Assembly: GCA_013180625.2 (NCBI GenBank)
Contig: SNVD02009113.1
Coordinates: 1-64,000 of the forward strand
DNA length: 64,000 nucleotides
Source: Boswellia sacra
Taxonomy: Eukaryota; Streptophyta; Magnoliopsida; Sapindales; Burseraceae
Direction of reading: 5' to 3'
The notes under the pieces are model-generated. The model was given only the letters and a program-made list of their open reading frames with translations, was not told where the DNA came from and did not search any database. The position numbers and the translations under genes are program-made. Positions within the stretch are counted from its first letter, which is position 1. Each line of letters starts with the position of its first letter. This document shows, piece by piece, positions 11,240-23,894 of this stretch.

Positions 11240-11805
11240 CTAAATTTCTTTGATAGGGTTGAAATGGAAAAGGTGGAACGAGAAAAAGGAATTAAAGAGG
11301 TAATAAGAGTGATGGGAATATGGGATGACTATGGAGATGTTGATGAAAGTGAAGTAATGAGAGATGGTAATGAGATAGAAGCAATAATTGAGAATAAGCA
11401 ACGTCGTCCAGACAAGGTAAGCAAGTAGGTGTATCAAAAGAGCAGGAAAAGAAGGAGGACGACACTTCGACCAATAGAGGAAGACGTTCACATAAAGTAG
11501 AGATTATCGAATCAAATGGAAAACAAATGAGGGATTTAAATAAGAAGGTCGACAAGATAAGTGTAGATATGAAAATATTAAAGTGGCAGGTGGCCCAAAT
11601 GATGAAGCTACTAATCTAGAAGTTGACTCCAACTCCACCATCACATTCGACTCCAACACATCAACCATCACCACAAATTCCAGAAACCCAAAAGTTGCCA
11701 ACCAAAGAAATGATACTCGGAATAAGAGAATGACCACTAAGAACATTGAACTAAATGCTGTGAAGTAGCACTAGAAAAGAAAATTTAGCAACTTAGGTTA
11801 ACCAT
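11240..11805 (+). other. Spacer between gag copies, acidic/coiled-coil-like relic
   Basis: Contains short open frames rich in Glu/Lys/Asp (for example 11237-11428) and then Asn/Thr-rich text (11583-11768). Probably a decayed linker of the retroelement; no family recognised. Confidence 0.35.
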
Positions 11806-12153
11806 TGTCCAAGATTTCTTAGAAACTGTACAAATGTGCTGAGTTATTACCATTGCCTCACAAGCAACATTAGGGATCGTACCCACCAAACCATAAAACC
11901 ATGAATATTGCCTCTTCCATCAAACCACTGGCCACCTTACAGACAACTGCATCCGATAACGTCATGAAATACATGATCTTATTGACAACAGTAGGATTCC
12001 AGATCCTGAAATAGAAGAACCAAACACTTGCCATAACCTGTCACCTCTACTAGCTGTAACCCACTTTGTTAGCTCGGAGTCAATAGAAGAAACAATGTTG
12101 AACTTTTCTGAACAGATAGATTCAATTGGGGGCAAGCCAATCAAGTTTGACTA
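11806..12153 (+). pseudogene. Gypsy gag C-terminal fragment, copy 2
   Basis: In one frame (with stops) this reads HEYCLFHQTTGHLTDNC followed by RHEIHDLIDNSRIPDPE and ends KPIKFD-stop at 12151-12153. It is homologous to copy 1 and keeps the knuckle-like His/Cys spacing better (FHQTTGH). In-frame stops and an upstream frameshift make it non-functional. Soon afterwards comes the gaggacaatgtt motif that opens the 3' noncoding region of this element type. Confidence 0.65.
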
Positions 12154-13582
12154 AGGAATGAAGCTATTACTTAGGGGAGACTACTAGTTTGAGGACAATG
12201 TTCATTCTGAATTCAGAGATGTGATTTGATTGATTACTTTTGAACATTTTATTTGATATTTGTTCGAGTTAAAACATATGAGTCATGTAGTATTTTTGAT
12301 GATCAATCTACTATGATACAACCATGATACTTATTGGAAATAAACCTTTGGTAATGCTTGATATAATGTTGTTTGCATGTTTGATTCTTTTGCTAGTAAA
12401 GTTTCGTTCTTGATTTCTTTAATATTTGAGCATAAGAGCCATGAATATGGAGCCTTTTCACAACTTAAAGAAACTTTATATGAATAGGGTGATGTGTTAA
12501 CATCTCATAGAACTCTAGAACTTGCTTGATTACCAATCAAGGCGAAATCCTAGGTTGAACAATGCTAGGGAAATGATTAGGCCTTCTTGGATCGATTGAG
12601 CTCCTTCAAGCCAAACTCCAAATCATCATCCCTAATGCACCCCGTTGAGCTTAATTAAACCTTGTTATTTGTCAAACCACTAAAATTTATCCTCATATTG
12701 AAATTTTTTTTCATTTAATACCCTTCACTCATAGCATATGGACATTCAAGGAGAGAACATCAAAAGCTATGCTTACAAAGGAAGCAAGGAACTAGAAAAG
12801 GTTTTTATGCAGTGTTATGCTTTCAAAAAAAAAAAAAAAACAAAGAAAAAAAGAGAGAAAAGGGAAGAAAAGAAGAAGAAAAATGATGGGTGGTCTGTTA
12901 AACAACAAAGCGACTATAGTAAATAAGAGTAAGACTTGATGTTCATAGGTCTTAGAATAGTTAAAAGTTGATGTTCTTAGGTCTTAGAATGGTTATGTGA
13001 CTATGGGTGATTTATCCTTATAATTTTCCTTATCATACCTTGACCTTTACCTCACATTCCAAACTTGATAAAGCCCTAATGATCTCTGATATCGTCATAA
13101 ACCTATATTAGTGGAGAGTGGTGTGAAAAACGGGCCTATGGTAGTCCTTGTCCTTCATTAGAGATTGATCACCAACTTCTATTCGTATAAAGCTATCCGA
13201 GTTGCAGAGGGTGAAATATGATTAGCTCTGTATACACATACAAAGAATCTTGAACGAAGCGATTCTAGCATTAGAGTTGAAATGGTCAAACAAATTACAA
13301 TGTTAATGTATTCCCTTTGAGCTATTGCATTTGCGAAATCTTTGAGGAATACAAATATGAATCAAATAGATCCATGACTATATTTAACATTTTAACTCAT
13401 CGAGTGTCCAGTGCATTTTTAATCCATTTTAATGGAGGACCAGAAAAAAATCAGAGGATAAGAGCATAAGATTCATTGTGATTGGTATGTTAAGTTCCAT
13501 TTCCCTTTTCGGACCAGCAAAAGTTGAAAACTAGAAATAAGTAATGTGTGAGGACCAGTAGAGGTCTAAATCTGGAGGTATT
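12154..13582 (+). mobile_element. Second copy of a Tat-like 3' noncoding region
   Basis: Parallels 8000-9540: it has gaggacaatgtt, then a block shared with 8362-8600, then tatattagtggaga... and a purine-rich gaggaccagtagaggtctaaatctggagg just before 13583. A decayed LTR may begin near 13583, but it does not resemble the LTR at 9555, so this belongs to a related, older element. Confidence 0.5.
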
Positions 13583-13959
13583 CGATGCATTAAGAATTTA
13601 TAGCATCCTATATTGGCACTTTATCGTTGATTGGCCACTTTTCATATCGTACACATTATTCTTGATATGCTAGGACATTTTGGAGTCCATCAAGGGATAC
13701 AAACAAGTAAACACATCGGAGAATGCCAAATTTGTCACACCGGGGGTAAAGTCCTTTAACAGTTGAAGTGAAGAATATGACCTGAGGGGTGTACAACAAC
13801 TTTAAGGAAAGCGATATTGAGTATAATTTGGTAAAAGAGTGTCCAGAGACCACTTGCTTTGAGAAATTGTCAGTCTATCTGGGGTTTATGAGAGGCCACC
13901 TTAATCGTCTCGTGAAGCCTATGAGAAACGAGGAGACATGGAGGTATGACATATGAAGA

Positions 13960-14130
13960 AGAGTTACAAGGCGGTTATCGTGGTTGATTCTTGCAATGGA
14001 TAGAAGTGGAATTCTTTTTGACAAAACTAGGGTAAGATAGATGATTGGGATTTATGAGGGGAATAGTAGATACAGATTTGGGGTACCACATCATCTGATG
14101 ACTGATAATAGAGAATAGTTTCAGATGAGG
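13960..14130 (+). pseudogene. Gypsy integrase relic
   Basis: One frame reads RFGVPHHLMTDNRE-stop-F (about 14076-14120), matching the GVPxxLVTDNGxQF block around the second catalytic Asp of Ty3/gypsy integrase. An out-of-frame VVD...KW stretch upstream fits the preceding beta strands. Stops and frameshifts are frequent. Only this short block supports the call. Confidence 0.45.
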
Positions 14131-14464
14131 AATCTGTCTCAAAGATATAGGATCGAGCATCCCCTTGCAGATCGCAAGTGAATAACTAAGATGAAGAATC
14201 TCTAGCACCAAAATCCCTAATACCAAAACACAAGAATCCTAAAGTACCAGAAAGTCTTACACTACCTTTATAATCTAGTTCGTTAATTGAGTCATCTTTA
14301 GTGTCTTTATCCATGTGTTCTTTAGCTTGCTTCTACTCGACACTATTTCGCAAGCTGTCTAATGAAGCTTAGTATTATTTTTCATGAATTCGACGAGTTA
14401 AACCTAGGGTCAGTCCCCCCCATGCTGAATTTTGATTATCTCCCATTCAAGTTGGCTGCCTAGC
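14131..14464. other. No recognisable feature
   Basis: AT-rich sequence between the integrase relic and the hAT element. Its last 8 bases (tgcctagc, 14457-14464) are the left target duplication of that element. Confidence 0.4.
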
Positions 14465-15262
14465 TATACTTGGCAACGGATTGTGTTAGAGTGGTTTTGT
14501 ATCGTTTCTATTCTTGTCGTGTTAAATTATATTAATCTAAATCCGATCCATTAATTTATTGGGTTTAAATCTCAGAACCCAAACCCGACCGTTAACTTAA
14601 CGTGTTACCCGAATACAACCCATTTAACCTGTTTTTTATTTTCAAATTAGAAAACAATATGTGTGACATGATTTGTATAAATTCTAAACATAAAATATAG
14701 CCAATAGTTTGTAAATTTAATATGTAAAAATTATTTTGAATCATTGAAATATCTAAATTTAATTTAATACAAAAACATAAACAAAGTTTTGTATCCGACA
14801 TCATTTAAAGGTCCATCTAAAGCATATTTAAGATAAACAATTAAAAATGTCCAATTATTAAATGATTTTTGAAAATAAAATAGGACATTTGATAAGTTTT
14901 TCCCTTATATTCCCTATCAAAATGTTATATTTGTATACACTTAAAGATGACATAACTGTATTAGAATAATTTTCATTATGTTAAACATAGTTACAAATTA
15001 GTATTTATAATAATTTGTTACATTTTATTATTTTTTATGTATCATAAATAAATTTACTAAATTATCCTTAATATTAATGGGTTAAACGAGTGAAACGGTT
15101 TTTTACAGGATAAACCCAAATACGGTCCAATATCAAACATGTTTTATCGTGTTAACCCATTAACGACCCGATCCGATAATATTAAATCCAAAACACGTTT
15201 TTATCGAATGGGTTTGTATCGTGTTAATGGGTCGTATAAAATTTGCCAGGCCTATGCCTAGC
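14457..15262. mobile_element. hAT-type non-autonomous element, 8-bp target duplication
   Basis: The element proper is 14465-15254 (790 bp). It is flanked by perfect 8-bp direct repeats tgcctagc (14457-14464, 15255-15262), the hAT hallmark. The ends are imperfect inverted repeats sharing TA...TTGGCAA. The subterminal regions carry inverted 'gtgttaa / acccattaa / cccga' motifs, seen also in the related element at 25986-26760. The interior is AT-rich and has no transposase. Confidence 0.75.
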
Positions 15263-16360
15263 CAAAGAAACATCAGCATAGTTAGCATAAGTGCATAAAC
15301 ATGAAAAGATGCATACATGACATTTGCACAAAATATTAAATAAGTATGCAGAGATAGGTAAACAATGGAAAAATAGGAAAAAGGATGAAGCACAACACGT
15401 AGAAGTGAAGAAGACCAACCTTGGAATGGACATAAGAGCTGAGGCCTACCAATTACGGCATATCATCAGCCTTTGAGAAGTTAATTCGATCTCTAGGTAT
15501 GCTGGGGGCAAAACGATAGGGACAAGAATGTTCTCTATGATTGCAGGTAGGCTAAAGCAAAAGAATTCTGAGTAGTCATTGGTGAAAAATTGGAAGAAAA
15601 GGTGATGGAATGACGATTGGCTCAGCATGCGATCGAAGAATAGCCTTCAAAAGCTGAAATCACAGTAAAAAAACTAGGAGCAGATGCAAAGGAAGAAGGA
15701 TTAGTTTCTCCAAGAATAGCAGCGGCAACAAAAAGAGGAGGATCGATTCTTAAAAGAGCCAGTAAAAGACAAGATTTTTATACACTTTGATGAACTTACT
15801 GATGAATCTTTTTGGCAAGAAGTGTAACACAAACTCAATCCAATCAGATACTAAGGGTAAGCCTTGGTGAAAAGGGATCAGCTCCTCTAAGAGCAACAAA
15901 CAACAAAAAAAGAAGGACCAGCTCTTTTGAAAATAGTGACAATACGTTACAAATACAATCCAGTTGAGAGCCAACTTCTTTGGAATTTTAGTCTAGAGAA
16001 GACAAAGCATGGCTAGAATGCATCAATGTAGTGACACTCTGAATAGAGTTTGGGCAAGAATTGACTTTTAAGATGCAGTCTAGGATGAGTAGAAAAGTAG
16101 GGATCAGAATGGAATACGTTTATACAGTGACCAAGTCTTGTAAGAAATATGAAATTCCCTAGCAGAGAAGCTTAGAAATTTGCATTAGAACCACAGTCTA
16201 GATGTTTAAGAACTAAACCATAGAAATCCTCAGTGATGGAGGGACTCAAAGAACTCCGAAAGAATCTCAAGCTGCAAAAAGTGTAACCTATACGGAACCT
16301 ACCTGACTATACCTAAAAATGATAAGGGTTTCATTCAATCAAGAAAGAAGTCAATCTTAA
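15263..16360. other. Unassigned sequence
   Basis: Purine-rich on the plus strand with several minus-strand open frames under 80 codons, none of them recognisable. It may be the interior of a retroelement whose repeats follow at 16361. Confidence 0.35.
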
Positions 16361-16808
16361 GCCCTTGTGAAAGCACAGGCACCTAGATAAAAGCATCCGG
16401 AACTAGTCAAACCCTCGTGAAAGCAGAGGCACCTGGATGAAAGCATCCAGACTCAGTCAAGTCCTAGTGAAAGCACAAGCACCTGGATGAAAGCATCTAG
16501 TTTTAGCGAAGCCTTCATGAAAGCACAGGCACTTAGATGAAAGCATCTAGTCTCAGTAAAGATCGTTTGAAAGCACATGCACTTGGATAAAAGCATCCAG
16601 TTTCAGCAAAGCCCTCGTGAAAGAACAGATATTAGAATGAAAGCATTCATAACCAGTCAAGCCCTCGTAGAAGCACAAATACTTGGATAAAAGGATCATA
16701 TCCAGCAAAGCCCTTATGAAAGCGCATGCATTAGGATAAAAGACTCCTAAATCAGTCAAGCCCTCGTGAAAGCATAGGCATCAAGATGAAAGCATCTGAC
16801 CCCTATTT
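16361..16808 (+). repeat. 50-bp minisatellite, nine units
   Basis: Units begin gccctcgtgaaagcacaggc or variants at 16361, 16411, 16461, 16511, 16561, 16611, 16661, 16710 and 16760, a near-constant 50-bp period with 10-30% divergence. Fifty is not a multiple of three, so the overlapping minus-strand open frame is not a coding repeat. Confidence 0.9.
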
Positions 16809-17090
16809 GAGGCATCGTTAAAGGATAAGTACCAGCATCTTCAAAGTAAGAAAACTTAAATTCAATTTGATCGGAGGAGGCTTCAAGCCTCTAAGAGGCG
16901 TAACTCAATTGGAGTAGGTCTTCAAACCACCAAGACATGTAAAACCTAGTGGAATCGAGACGTCAAGCTTCAGACAAGTAAGTGCAAGGTACTGTATACT
17001 TTGTTCGATGTTTATGTTCCACAAACTCTTCCAAAGTAAAGGGTAAACTATAAGTATTATAATTTTACTTATGGTTTTTTAAAGGCCCAA

Positions 17091-18790
17091 TGATGATAAC
17101 CAAAGACAACAAAGAGAAGTTCTTCCTAGACTAGCAAAGACACCAAGAATCAAACACTAAGAATGAGGTAGAAAAGCCAAGTAGGCTAAGGACTGGTGCG
17201 GTGTCGATGGAGGGGGAGGAAGAGGGATTAGTTGAGAATCACGAATTATGTCTACCTAACACATCATGAATTATCTTTCCTGGAAAGGTCACCTTGGGGG
17301 TTGGAAGGGGGGCAATAAGCCCTCTCCCAAGGGTACCGGGGTAGCAACCCCCACCTGAAATGATAATTGTTAGAATGACGGTTGGCGCCTTTAAGCTAGG
17401 GTTGGTACCTTTATCATCATAAGTGCATGACTTTAACATTGCAGGCGCATGCCTCTAGGTAAAAATGACGCCTATAACCTCCAAAGCCTTAGTCATGCCT
17501 CTAGTTAGAGGCCCTCACCTGTAGCTATTGTCCCACATCGAAAAAAGAGCTTATTTTCAGGCCCTTGGAAGGCTCATATAAAGGTACTCGACCCGAGATT
17601 GATAGGAAGCAGTTTTGGGGTGCAAAAATACCTAAAAACTCATTTTTTAAGAGATTCTAAAGATTTTCAGAAACTCTCTTCAGTATATATATTTTTCGGT
17701 GTTTTCTTGGTTTTCTTAGTGTCCTCTAAAGAATTATGAGGTATTGATACTAGCCAAAGATTGGACTTCCGATTAAATTCGGAATATGGTAAGTTTTCTG
17801 AGGGCCTCCTCTTTAGTTTAAATATTCTATTTAGTTTAGTTTGCCATGTTTAGGCATAATTAGAAATAATTATGCCATGCTTAGTTTACGATTAGTTTAG
17901 TTAATTAGTAGTTTATTGTCATGCTTAGTTTAGGATTAGTTTAGTTAATTAGTAGTTAATTGTCATGCTTAGGATTAGTTAATTAGTAGTTAATTGCCAT
18001 GTTTAGTTTAGGATTAGATTTTAATTAAGCATGTCTTGTAGTTAACTATGTAGTTAATTAATCGATAATTTGTCATTAATTAGTCATTAATTATGCATGA
18101 TTAGTAGATAATTTGTTAATTAGTAGTTAATTAAGCGGTTAATTAAGTGATGCTTAAATGATAATTATGCATGCTTAACGTAGTTGATTAATGATTAATG
18201 GTGCCATAATTAGTTTAGAAATCACACATTTAGATTAATATTTATTTTAAGTATGCTTGTAATTATGAATATCCTTATTTGATGACGAAGGCATGACTTG
18301 AGTCCCCTATATTGTGTAATAATTTATTTTACCACAATTATTATGAGAAGTTATTGTTATCCTCAACTTTTTCCCCTCTGTTTGATAGAAACGTAATCAA
18401 TTCTCCTCCCCTTTCTATGTATGTATATAAACTATCAACACCTCATATATGATAAAGAGATAAAAGTGATTGTGTATATAATAAAACTTAGGATCCAGAA
18501 AGGATAACATTAGTGACTTAGAATGTAGAACTTAGTAAACCAATGTGGGGGGGGGGGTGGGGCTGGGGCACAGGGGCGTGTAACCTATACCTAAGCTACA
18601 GAAGCCGTCTATGAAGGGATGATGGGTTGTTAGGTCTAGAAGGTAGGGATCGGCTACTGTCATCAAAAATTTTCTTATGGTTATTACCTGGGTGACAACT
18701 CCGACTTTTTCTCCAGGTCTTGTCTTATTGACTTGACTCGTATAGCCCTACAGACGCCTGAAGGGGGCTTGCATAGGGAACTGTGTGTGA
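17091..18790 (+). mobile_element. LTR-like direct repeat, copy 1 (LARD candidate)
   Basis: Homologous along its length to 21056-22600: shared landmarks are agccaagtaggytaag, gttggcacct, tcccayatc(g)aaaaaaagagct and ttgactcgtatrgccct. A TATA box catataaagg (17575-17584) follows the tcccacatcg motif, as in many plant LTRs. It contains arrays of tagtttaggattag / ttaattagtag words (17820-18120) and a run of 11 G at about 18547. Borders are approximate. Confidence 0.6.
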
Positions 18791-19339
18791 GGGTGCTACT
18801 CACGATCCTCTTGCAGTGATGCCTCTGCCTGTAATTGATCATCTTTAACCGTCATCGATCATCCACGTCCAACACCTTTAACTATGACTCTCGCTGCCAT
18901 CTATCCCTAGTGCCTCCCCAATAGATTTTCTATTTCCCAATCCTTCATACCACCGTCATCATTTCTTTTTCTTTAGTGGTGAAAATGCTCCATTGGTGCT
19001 CAATCCCGCTCACTTTGCCCCTACATCTCAGTCTCCATAAGCACCCATTCTTCCTCCTCATTTCGCAACAATGACTTTTTACCCCTCCCTTTACTTAAAC
19101 CCTAACCCTAACAATAACAACTTCAATGTCACGAACTGATCACTTAAGAACTCTCGATTTGCGGCCTCTTCATTCACTTATAATGCATGAACTGCTATCG
19201 CTATGGTCTTATGCACTGCGTTTTTACTTGAATTAGGTACCACTTTGGTCATTGTCACCCTCAGTCTTGGTTTATGGTGGTTTTTAGATATTTTCATAGT
19301 GGTGTTGACGTGAGATCGGCGAATGGATTGGTGGTTTTT

Positions 19340-19600
19340 GGTAGTGGTGGTGTTGATGTGAGGGTATTATTTTCTGGGATTTTGGTGGTTGCAATTTAGG
19401 TTTGGTTACTATTCGGGTGTTGCTAGCGATGTTATGTTGTTGTGAGAATGTTGTTTTCTAGGATTTGGACGGCTGTGATTAGGGTTTGGTTGCTATTCGA
19501 GTGTTGCTGGTGGGGTTGTGTTGTTGTGAGGGTGTAGTTTTTTTGAGATTCGGGTGGGTGCAATTTAGATTTGGTTGCTATTCAGGTGTTCTGTGATGCA
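19340..19600 (+). repeat. Three ~85-bp tandem units
   Basis: tggttnctattcnngtgt recurs at 19403, 19487 and 19572, each followed by a gtgttgttgtgag / gattnggngg block. Period 84-85 bp. Confidence 0.7.
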
Positions 19601-19873
19601 AATATGGGTCTTCGATGAGTGTTCTCTTAGATTTGACTATGGGTTTATAGGTTGATTTTGAGAGTAGACATGAAGCTTAGAGGAGTGATATGAATGGTGA
19701 AGATTGAAGAATTCATGTATTAGGAATTGGGGGTTTTTGCTTTACGATGGTAGTTAACGATGATGGTAAGAATGTGCGATGGTGGTGAGATTGAAGAATC
19801 CCATGAATTTTGTTTTCAATTTTACCCTTACATCGTTTAAGTGAATAATAGAATGTGAATTTGGGGGGCAATA

Positions 19874-19913
<40 letters not shown>
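19874..19913. repeat. (ATT)n microsatellite
   Basis: About 13 uninterrupted att trinucleotides. Confidence 0.97.
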
Positions 19914-21055
19914 TACTACACATACAAATTAAGTTCAAATCTTGTATTTCATCATGTGATTCATCATGTAATATCATCATCCAAAATATAATCATACTAG
20001 CATTTACATGACATAGAGCCAACCTATTAGATCATCCAAAAATTATATATATAATCATTAATGATAAGGCATAAAGCCTCAAATCTTTAGTCATTAATCA
20101 AAATAAGTCGTTAGCCACTCTAAATCTATGCTAACATCAAACTACACTCCAATCAACCCTGAATGCTATCATTCATGACATCTAAGATAGTTCAGAAACC
20201 TGACTATCTCATATTTCATCTGGTACATCTGTAGAGGGAGGGATGAGCACGTAGCCCAGTAGAAAAAATTTAACAATATACTAAATTACAAGCATTCATG
20301 CAGTCACATAATCATAAATATGTAGAAAAATGATTTTCAGGTGATACAACTTTAAAATGAAATTTTATCAAGTCCATTATGAGGAAAGATACTGGTTTTT
20401 TAAATAAACCTATTTTAAATACAGTTTTGCAAAAATATGTAGTCGAATCCAAATGACTCTCAAAATTTTAGCTTTTATCCATCGTCTTAAAAAATTCACC
20501 AAAATTTCATTTCAAATCCGAATTCAGTGAAACTTGAGGTGAATTAAAGCTTAACATGTCTATTTTAAAAAAAAAATTTCTCAAAAGTGATGTCAATAGA
20601 CACAGCTTTTTAAAAATATCTAGGTCTCTTAGATAAATTGTGCAGTTTCCAGTTTTCAACTTCTATTTTCAAAAATTCACCAAAAATTCATTTTCAATCC
20701 AGATCCAATAAAACTAGTGGCCATTTAACGCTTCATGTGTCTATTTTTCTAATAAAAAATGAATTTCAGAGGAATCAAATGTCAATAGCTATAGTCACTC
20801 AAATAGTATGAATAGTCACAATTTTTCAGCAAGCACAGCATTTCCTCACTTCATAATCACATAACATCATAAACAATTCATCACCAATCATCATGCAATC
20901 AATTTGATAATAAATCAAATACATTATACATCAAACATCACTTAATAAAATATGAAAAGTAAATTAAATTTAAGTATAAAGTTAAAAATCCCTACCTAGC
21001 TTCCTCAACACCATGCTGTAAACATCGAAATTTTGCTCATAGATTTGAGGTCCAG

Positions 21056-22600
21056 TGACAATAGCTAAAGATAGTAATCAAAAGCCTTTCTTGACTTGTA
21101 GGCATACCGAGATTGAACATTGAGATTCAACACTGAGATGGGGTAGAAAGCCAAGTAGGTTAAGACAGGTACGGTGCTGGTAAGGAGAGTGGTCAAGACC
21201 TTATGAATTATATTTGTCTGACGTATACGCAAATCAACCTTCGCGATAAGGTCACTGTGGCAGTTGAAAAGGGGGCAGGAGATGCCCTTTCCAACGGTGT
21301 AGGGGCAGCACCCTCCACCCAAATGGTGTATATTGATATGCAAACCTAGGATCAGGGTTGGCACCTCTAGCATTATAAGTGCACGCCTCTAGGCAGAAGT
21401 GAGGATTATAACTTCTGGAAACCCTAGTGACAACTCTAACATTTGAAAACCCTAGTGACGCCTCTAACTTAGAGGCGTACACCTCTATCTTATAGGCACG
21501 TGCCATTAAGCTACAGTCCCATATCAAAAAAAGAGCTCATTTTCTAAGGAACTGAGAACTATATAAGGGCACTCGGCTCCTAGTTTAAGGTATCGATTTT
21601 TGGGCTGAAAAATAGCTAAAAACACATATTTTGAGGGATTATGAATACTCGATATTCTCGATGTCCTCTGAGGTGTCGATGCTAGTCAAAGTCCAGCTTC
21701 TGATTAAATGGAAATTTGGTAAGTATTTTTAGGCCCTCCCCTTTAGTTTAAATATTTTGTTTAGTTTAGTTTTGTTATGGTTAGGTATAATTAGAAATGA
21801 TTATGCCATGTTTAGTTTATGAGTAGTTTAATTAATAATTAATTGCCATGCTTAGTTTAGGAGTAATTTAATTAGTAGTTAGTTGTCATGCTTAGTTTAA
21901 GAGTAGTTTAGTTAATTAATAGTTAATTGCCATGTTTAATTTAGGATTAGCAATTAATTAAGCATGATTAGTGGTTATTTAGTGGTTAATTACGCATGAT
22001 AAAATAGTCGATTAATGATACTGTAGTTAGTATGAAAATCGTTTATGTAGATAAATATTTATGTTTGTTATTATTAATGCCCTTATTCAATGATGACGAA
22101 TCCAATTTGAAATTCCTTCAGTTTATAATTGTCTAAATTACTTTATTGTAATTATTGCTATGAGAAGAATGTTGTAGTCCCTAATCCCTTCCCTTATGTT
22201 TGACGAAAATTAATTAATTCTCCTTCTCTTTCTATGAATGTATATAAATTGTTGACATCTCGCATATAATAGAAAGATAAAAGTAGATGTTTGCATAATA
22301 AAATGTAGGATCAAGATAGGAAGACATTAGTGGCTTAGAACTTAGAACTTAATAGACCCTTAGTGGAGGCTAGATTAACGTCTGGGTGAGTGTAACCCGT
22401 ATCTAACTTTCCGAACTCATCTTTGAAGGGGTAATAGACAATTAGGTCCAGAGAAGCAATGGATTAGCTACCGTCATTCAATTTTTCTCGTGGTTAATTA
22501 CCTAGGTGACTCCATTAGTTCTCTGGGTTTTGTCTCCATGACTTGACTCGTATGGCCCTCCAAGCATCCAAAAAGAGCTAGGGGAAAAGCGGTGCTGACA
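21056..22600 (+). mobile_element. LTR-like direct repeat, copy 2
   Basis: Partner of 17091-18790. It starts tgacaatagc and ends gtgctgaca, with TG...CA borders. TATA-like tatataagg at 21560-21568 lies at the same place as in copy 1. Divergence between the copies is high (indels and many substitutions), so this would be an old insertion. No flanking 5-bp target duplication was found for the 17091-22600 pair, which leaves the composite reading unproven. Confidence 0.55.
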
Positions 22601-23750
22601 TCGCAAGTGCTTGGAGCAAGGTGGAAGCCTTACTCACATGTACCTTACTCTTCTTTTCTTTTTCCCTTTTCTCATTTCCTTTCTTATTTCTTTTCCTTTT
22701 CTTTCTCTTCTCTTCCCTCTTCTTCCAAGTCACCCATAGCTTTCCTCTCTTAATAGAAAATGAGAGTCTTTTTCTCTCACTTAAACCCTAAATCATTTAT
22801 ATTTTCCATTCTTTGTGCCTAATATACATGGGATTTTTAAACCCAAGTCATTAACTCTGAAGCCAAGCCTTTAAAAGTATTTGGCCAAAATAATTCATCT
22901 AAATCCAATTAAAATAAGTGCAAGCCTAAAATAATTTCTCTTGAGCCCAAGTTTCTAATTCTATCAATTAAGCCTATTTTACAAAATATTACAAAACATA
23001 TCAATTCATATTTCCATAAGTACTCCAACATATCAATATATAACAAAGTATAAATATATTTCAAAGATTTGTAAAATATGGATATTCTTAATTTTTAGAG
23101 TTCTACAAAAACAAGAAAGAAGCAAAGCCTAGTAGTAGCAGACCAAGAGAATTTAGTGACGCTAACGACAACATCACTCCCTTTACTTCCTCCACCAAAA
23201 AAAAAAAAAACTTCTTCTAAACTTAAGAAAATCATCAGCTTCGCAGAGGATAAAGAAGAAGCCCCAACAACTCTGAATCGAGAAGAAAAAACCCCAACAG
23301 CTCTGAATTGAGAAAGAAAGAAACCTTCTTCATGTCTTAGCAAATCCTCCTCTTCCCACAAGATAACCTCCGTCAAAGACTGTTTACCTACGTCCTTCTT
23401 CAACCCCTCTTCTCTCGAATGCCTAACCCCAAGTTGGCACTTACATAAAAAAAGCTTTCCTCAAACTTCAAAAGAACACCAAAACCATAGTTTTCCCCTC
23501 ATCCAAACCCTCCTCTGCTGAACCTAAAATTCTCCTCAAAGTCTTTCTCAAGCCTTAGGATTCCACCCTACTTCAAACCAAACCTTACCTGGATTCTAAT
23601 TGTGACCTAGAGAATCAAGTCAAGGAAGCTACCACTTGGGGCGAGCACGCCATAAAACGCTCTTTCTTAATTGGATTTGATTTTTCTGTGATGGTAGCGA
23701 TGATGATGGTTGAGGGTGGCGGTGATGAAGGTTTAGGGTTAAAAGATTAA
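22601..23750. other. Unassigned, CT-rich then AT-rich sequence
   Basis: Pyrimidine-rich at 22640-22740. A minus-strand open frame at 23095-23403 is low-complexity (Ser/Val/Phe/Leu, with a poly(A)-encoded Phe run at 23195-23208) and has no recognised relatives. Confidence 0.35.
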
Positions 23751-23894
23751 AAGGTTTTATGAGAAAGGCCCCCAAGGGTAGCTCGAATGGTATTAAGCTA
23801 GGGATCTGGTGCTTGGTTTCATCACAGTATGACTACCAGGTTCTGGCGTTGAGGTGCATCATAGTTATTAAAAAGAAAAAAAGGTTTTATGAGA
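23751..23894 (+). mobile_element. tRNA-derived SINE with 14-bp target duplication
   Basis: The insert 23765-23880 (116 bp) is bounded by identical 14-bp direct repeats aaggttttatgaga (23751-23764 and 23881-23894). It starts with a tRNA-like A-box (tagctcgaatgg, 23780-23791), has a weak B-box-like stretch (ggtttcatcac or ggttctggcg) and ends in an A-rich tail. These are the features of a plant SINE mobilised by LINE machinery. The target-duplication match is exact. Confidence 0.8.

Larger units (their letters stand above)
18791..21055. other. Coding-poor region between the two LTR-like repeats
   Basis: No gag or pol homology in any frame. It holds a C-rich block (18800-19130), three ~85-bp tandem units (19340-19600), an (ATT)n microsatellite (19874-19913) and AT-rich text. 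This fits a LARD-type non-autonomous element, but the primer site is not evident. Confidence 0.5.

Noticed and set aside
16361..16808. Regularly spaced repeats as a CRISPR array
   Set aside because: The units are contiguous 50-bp tandem copies without unique spacers, in a plant nuclear genome.
19093..19112. ccctaaccctaac, telomere-like
   Set aside because: Only about two imperfect units; too short to be an interstitial telomeric array.
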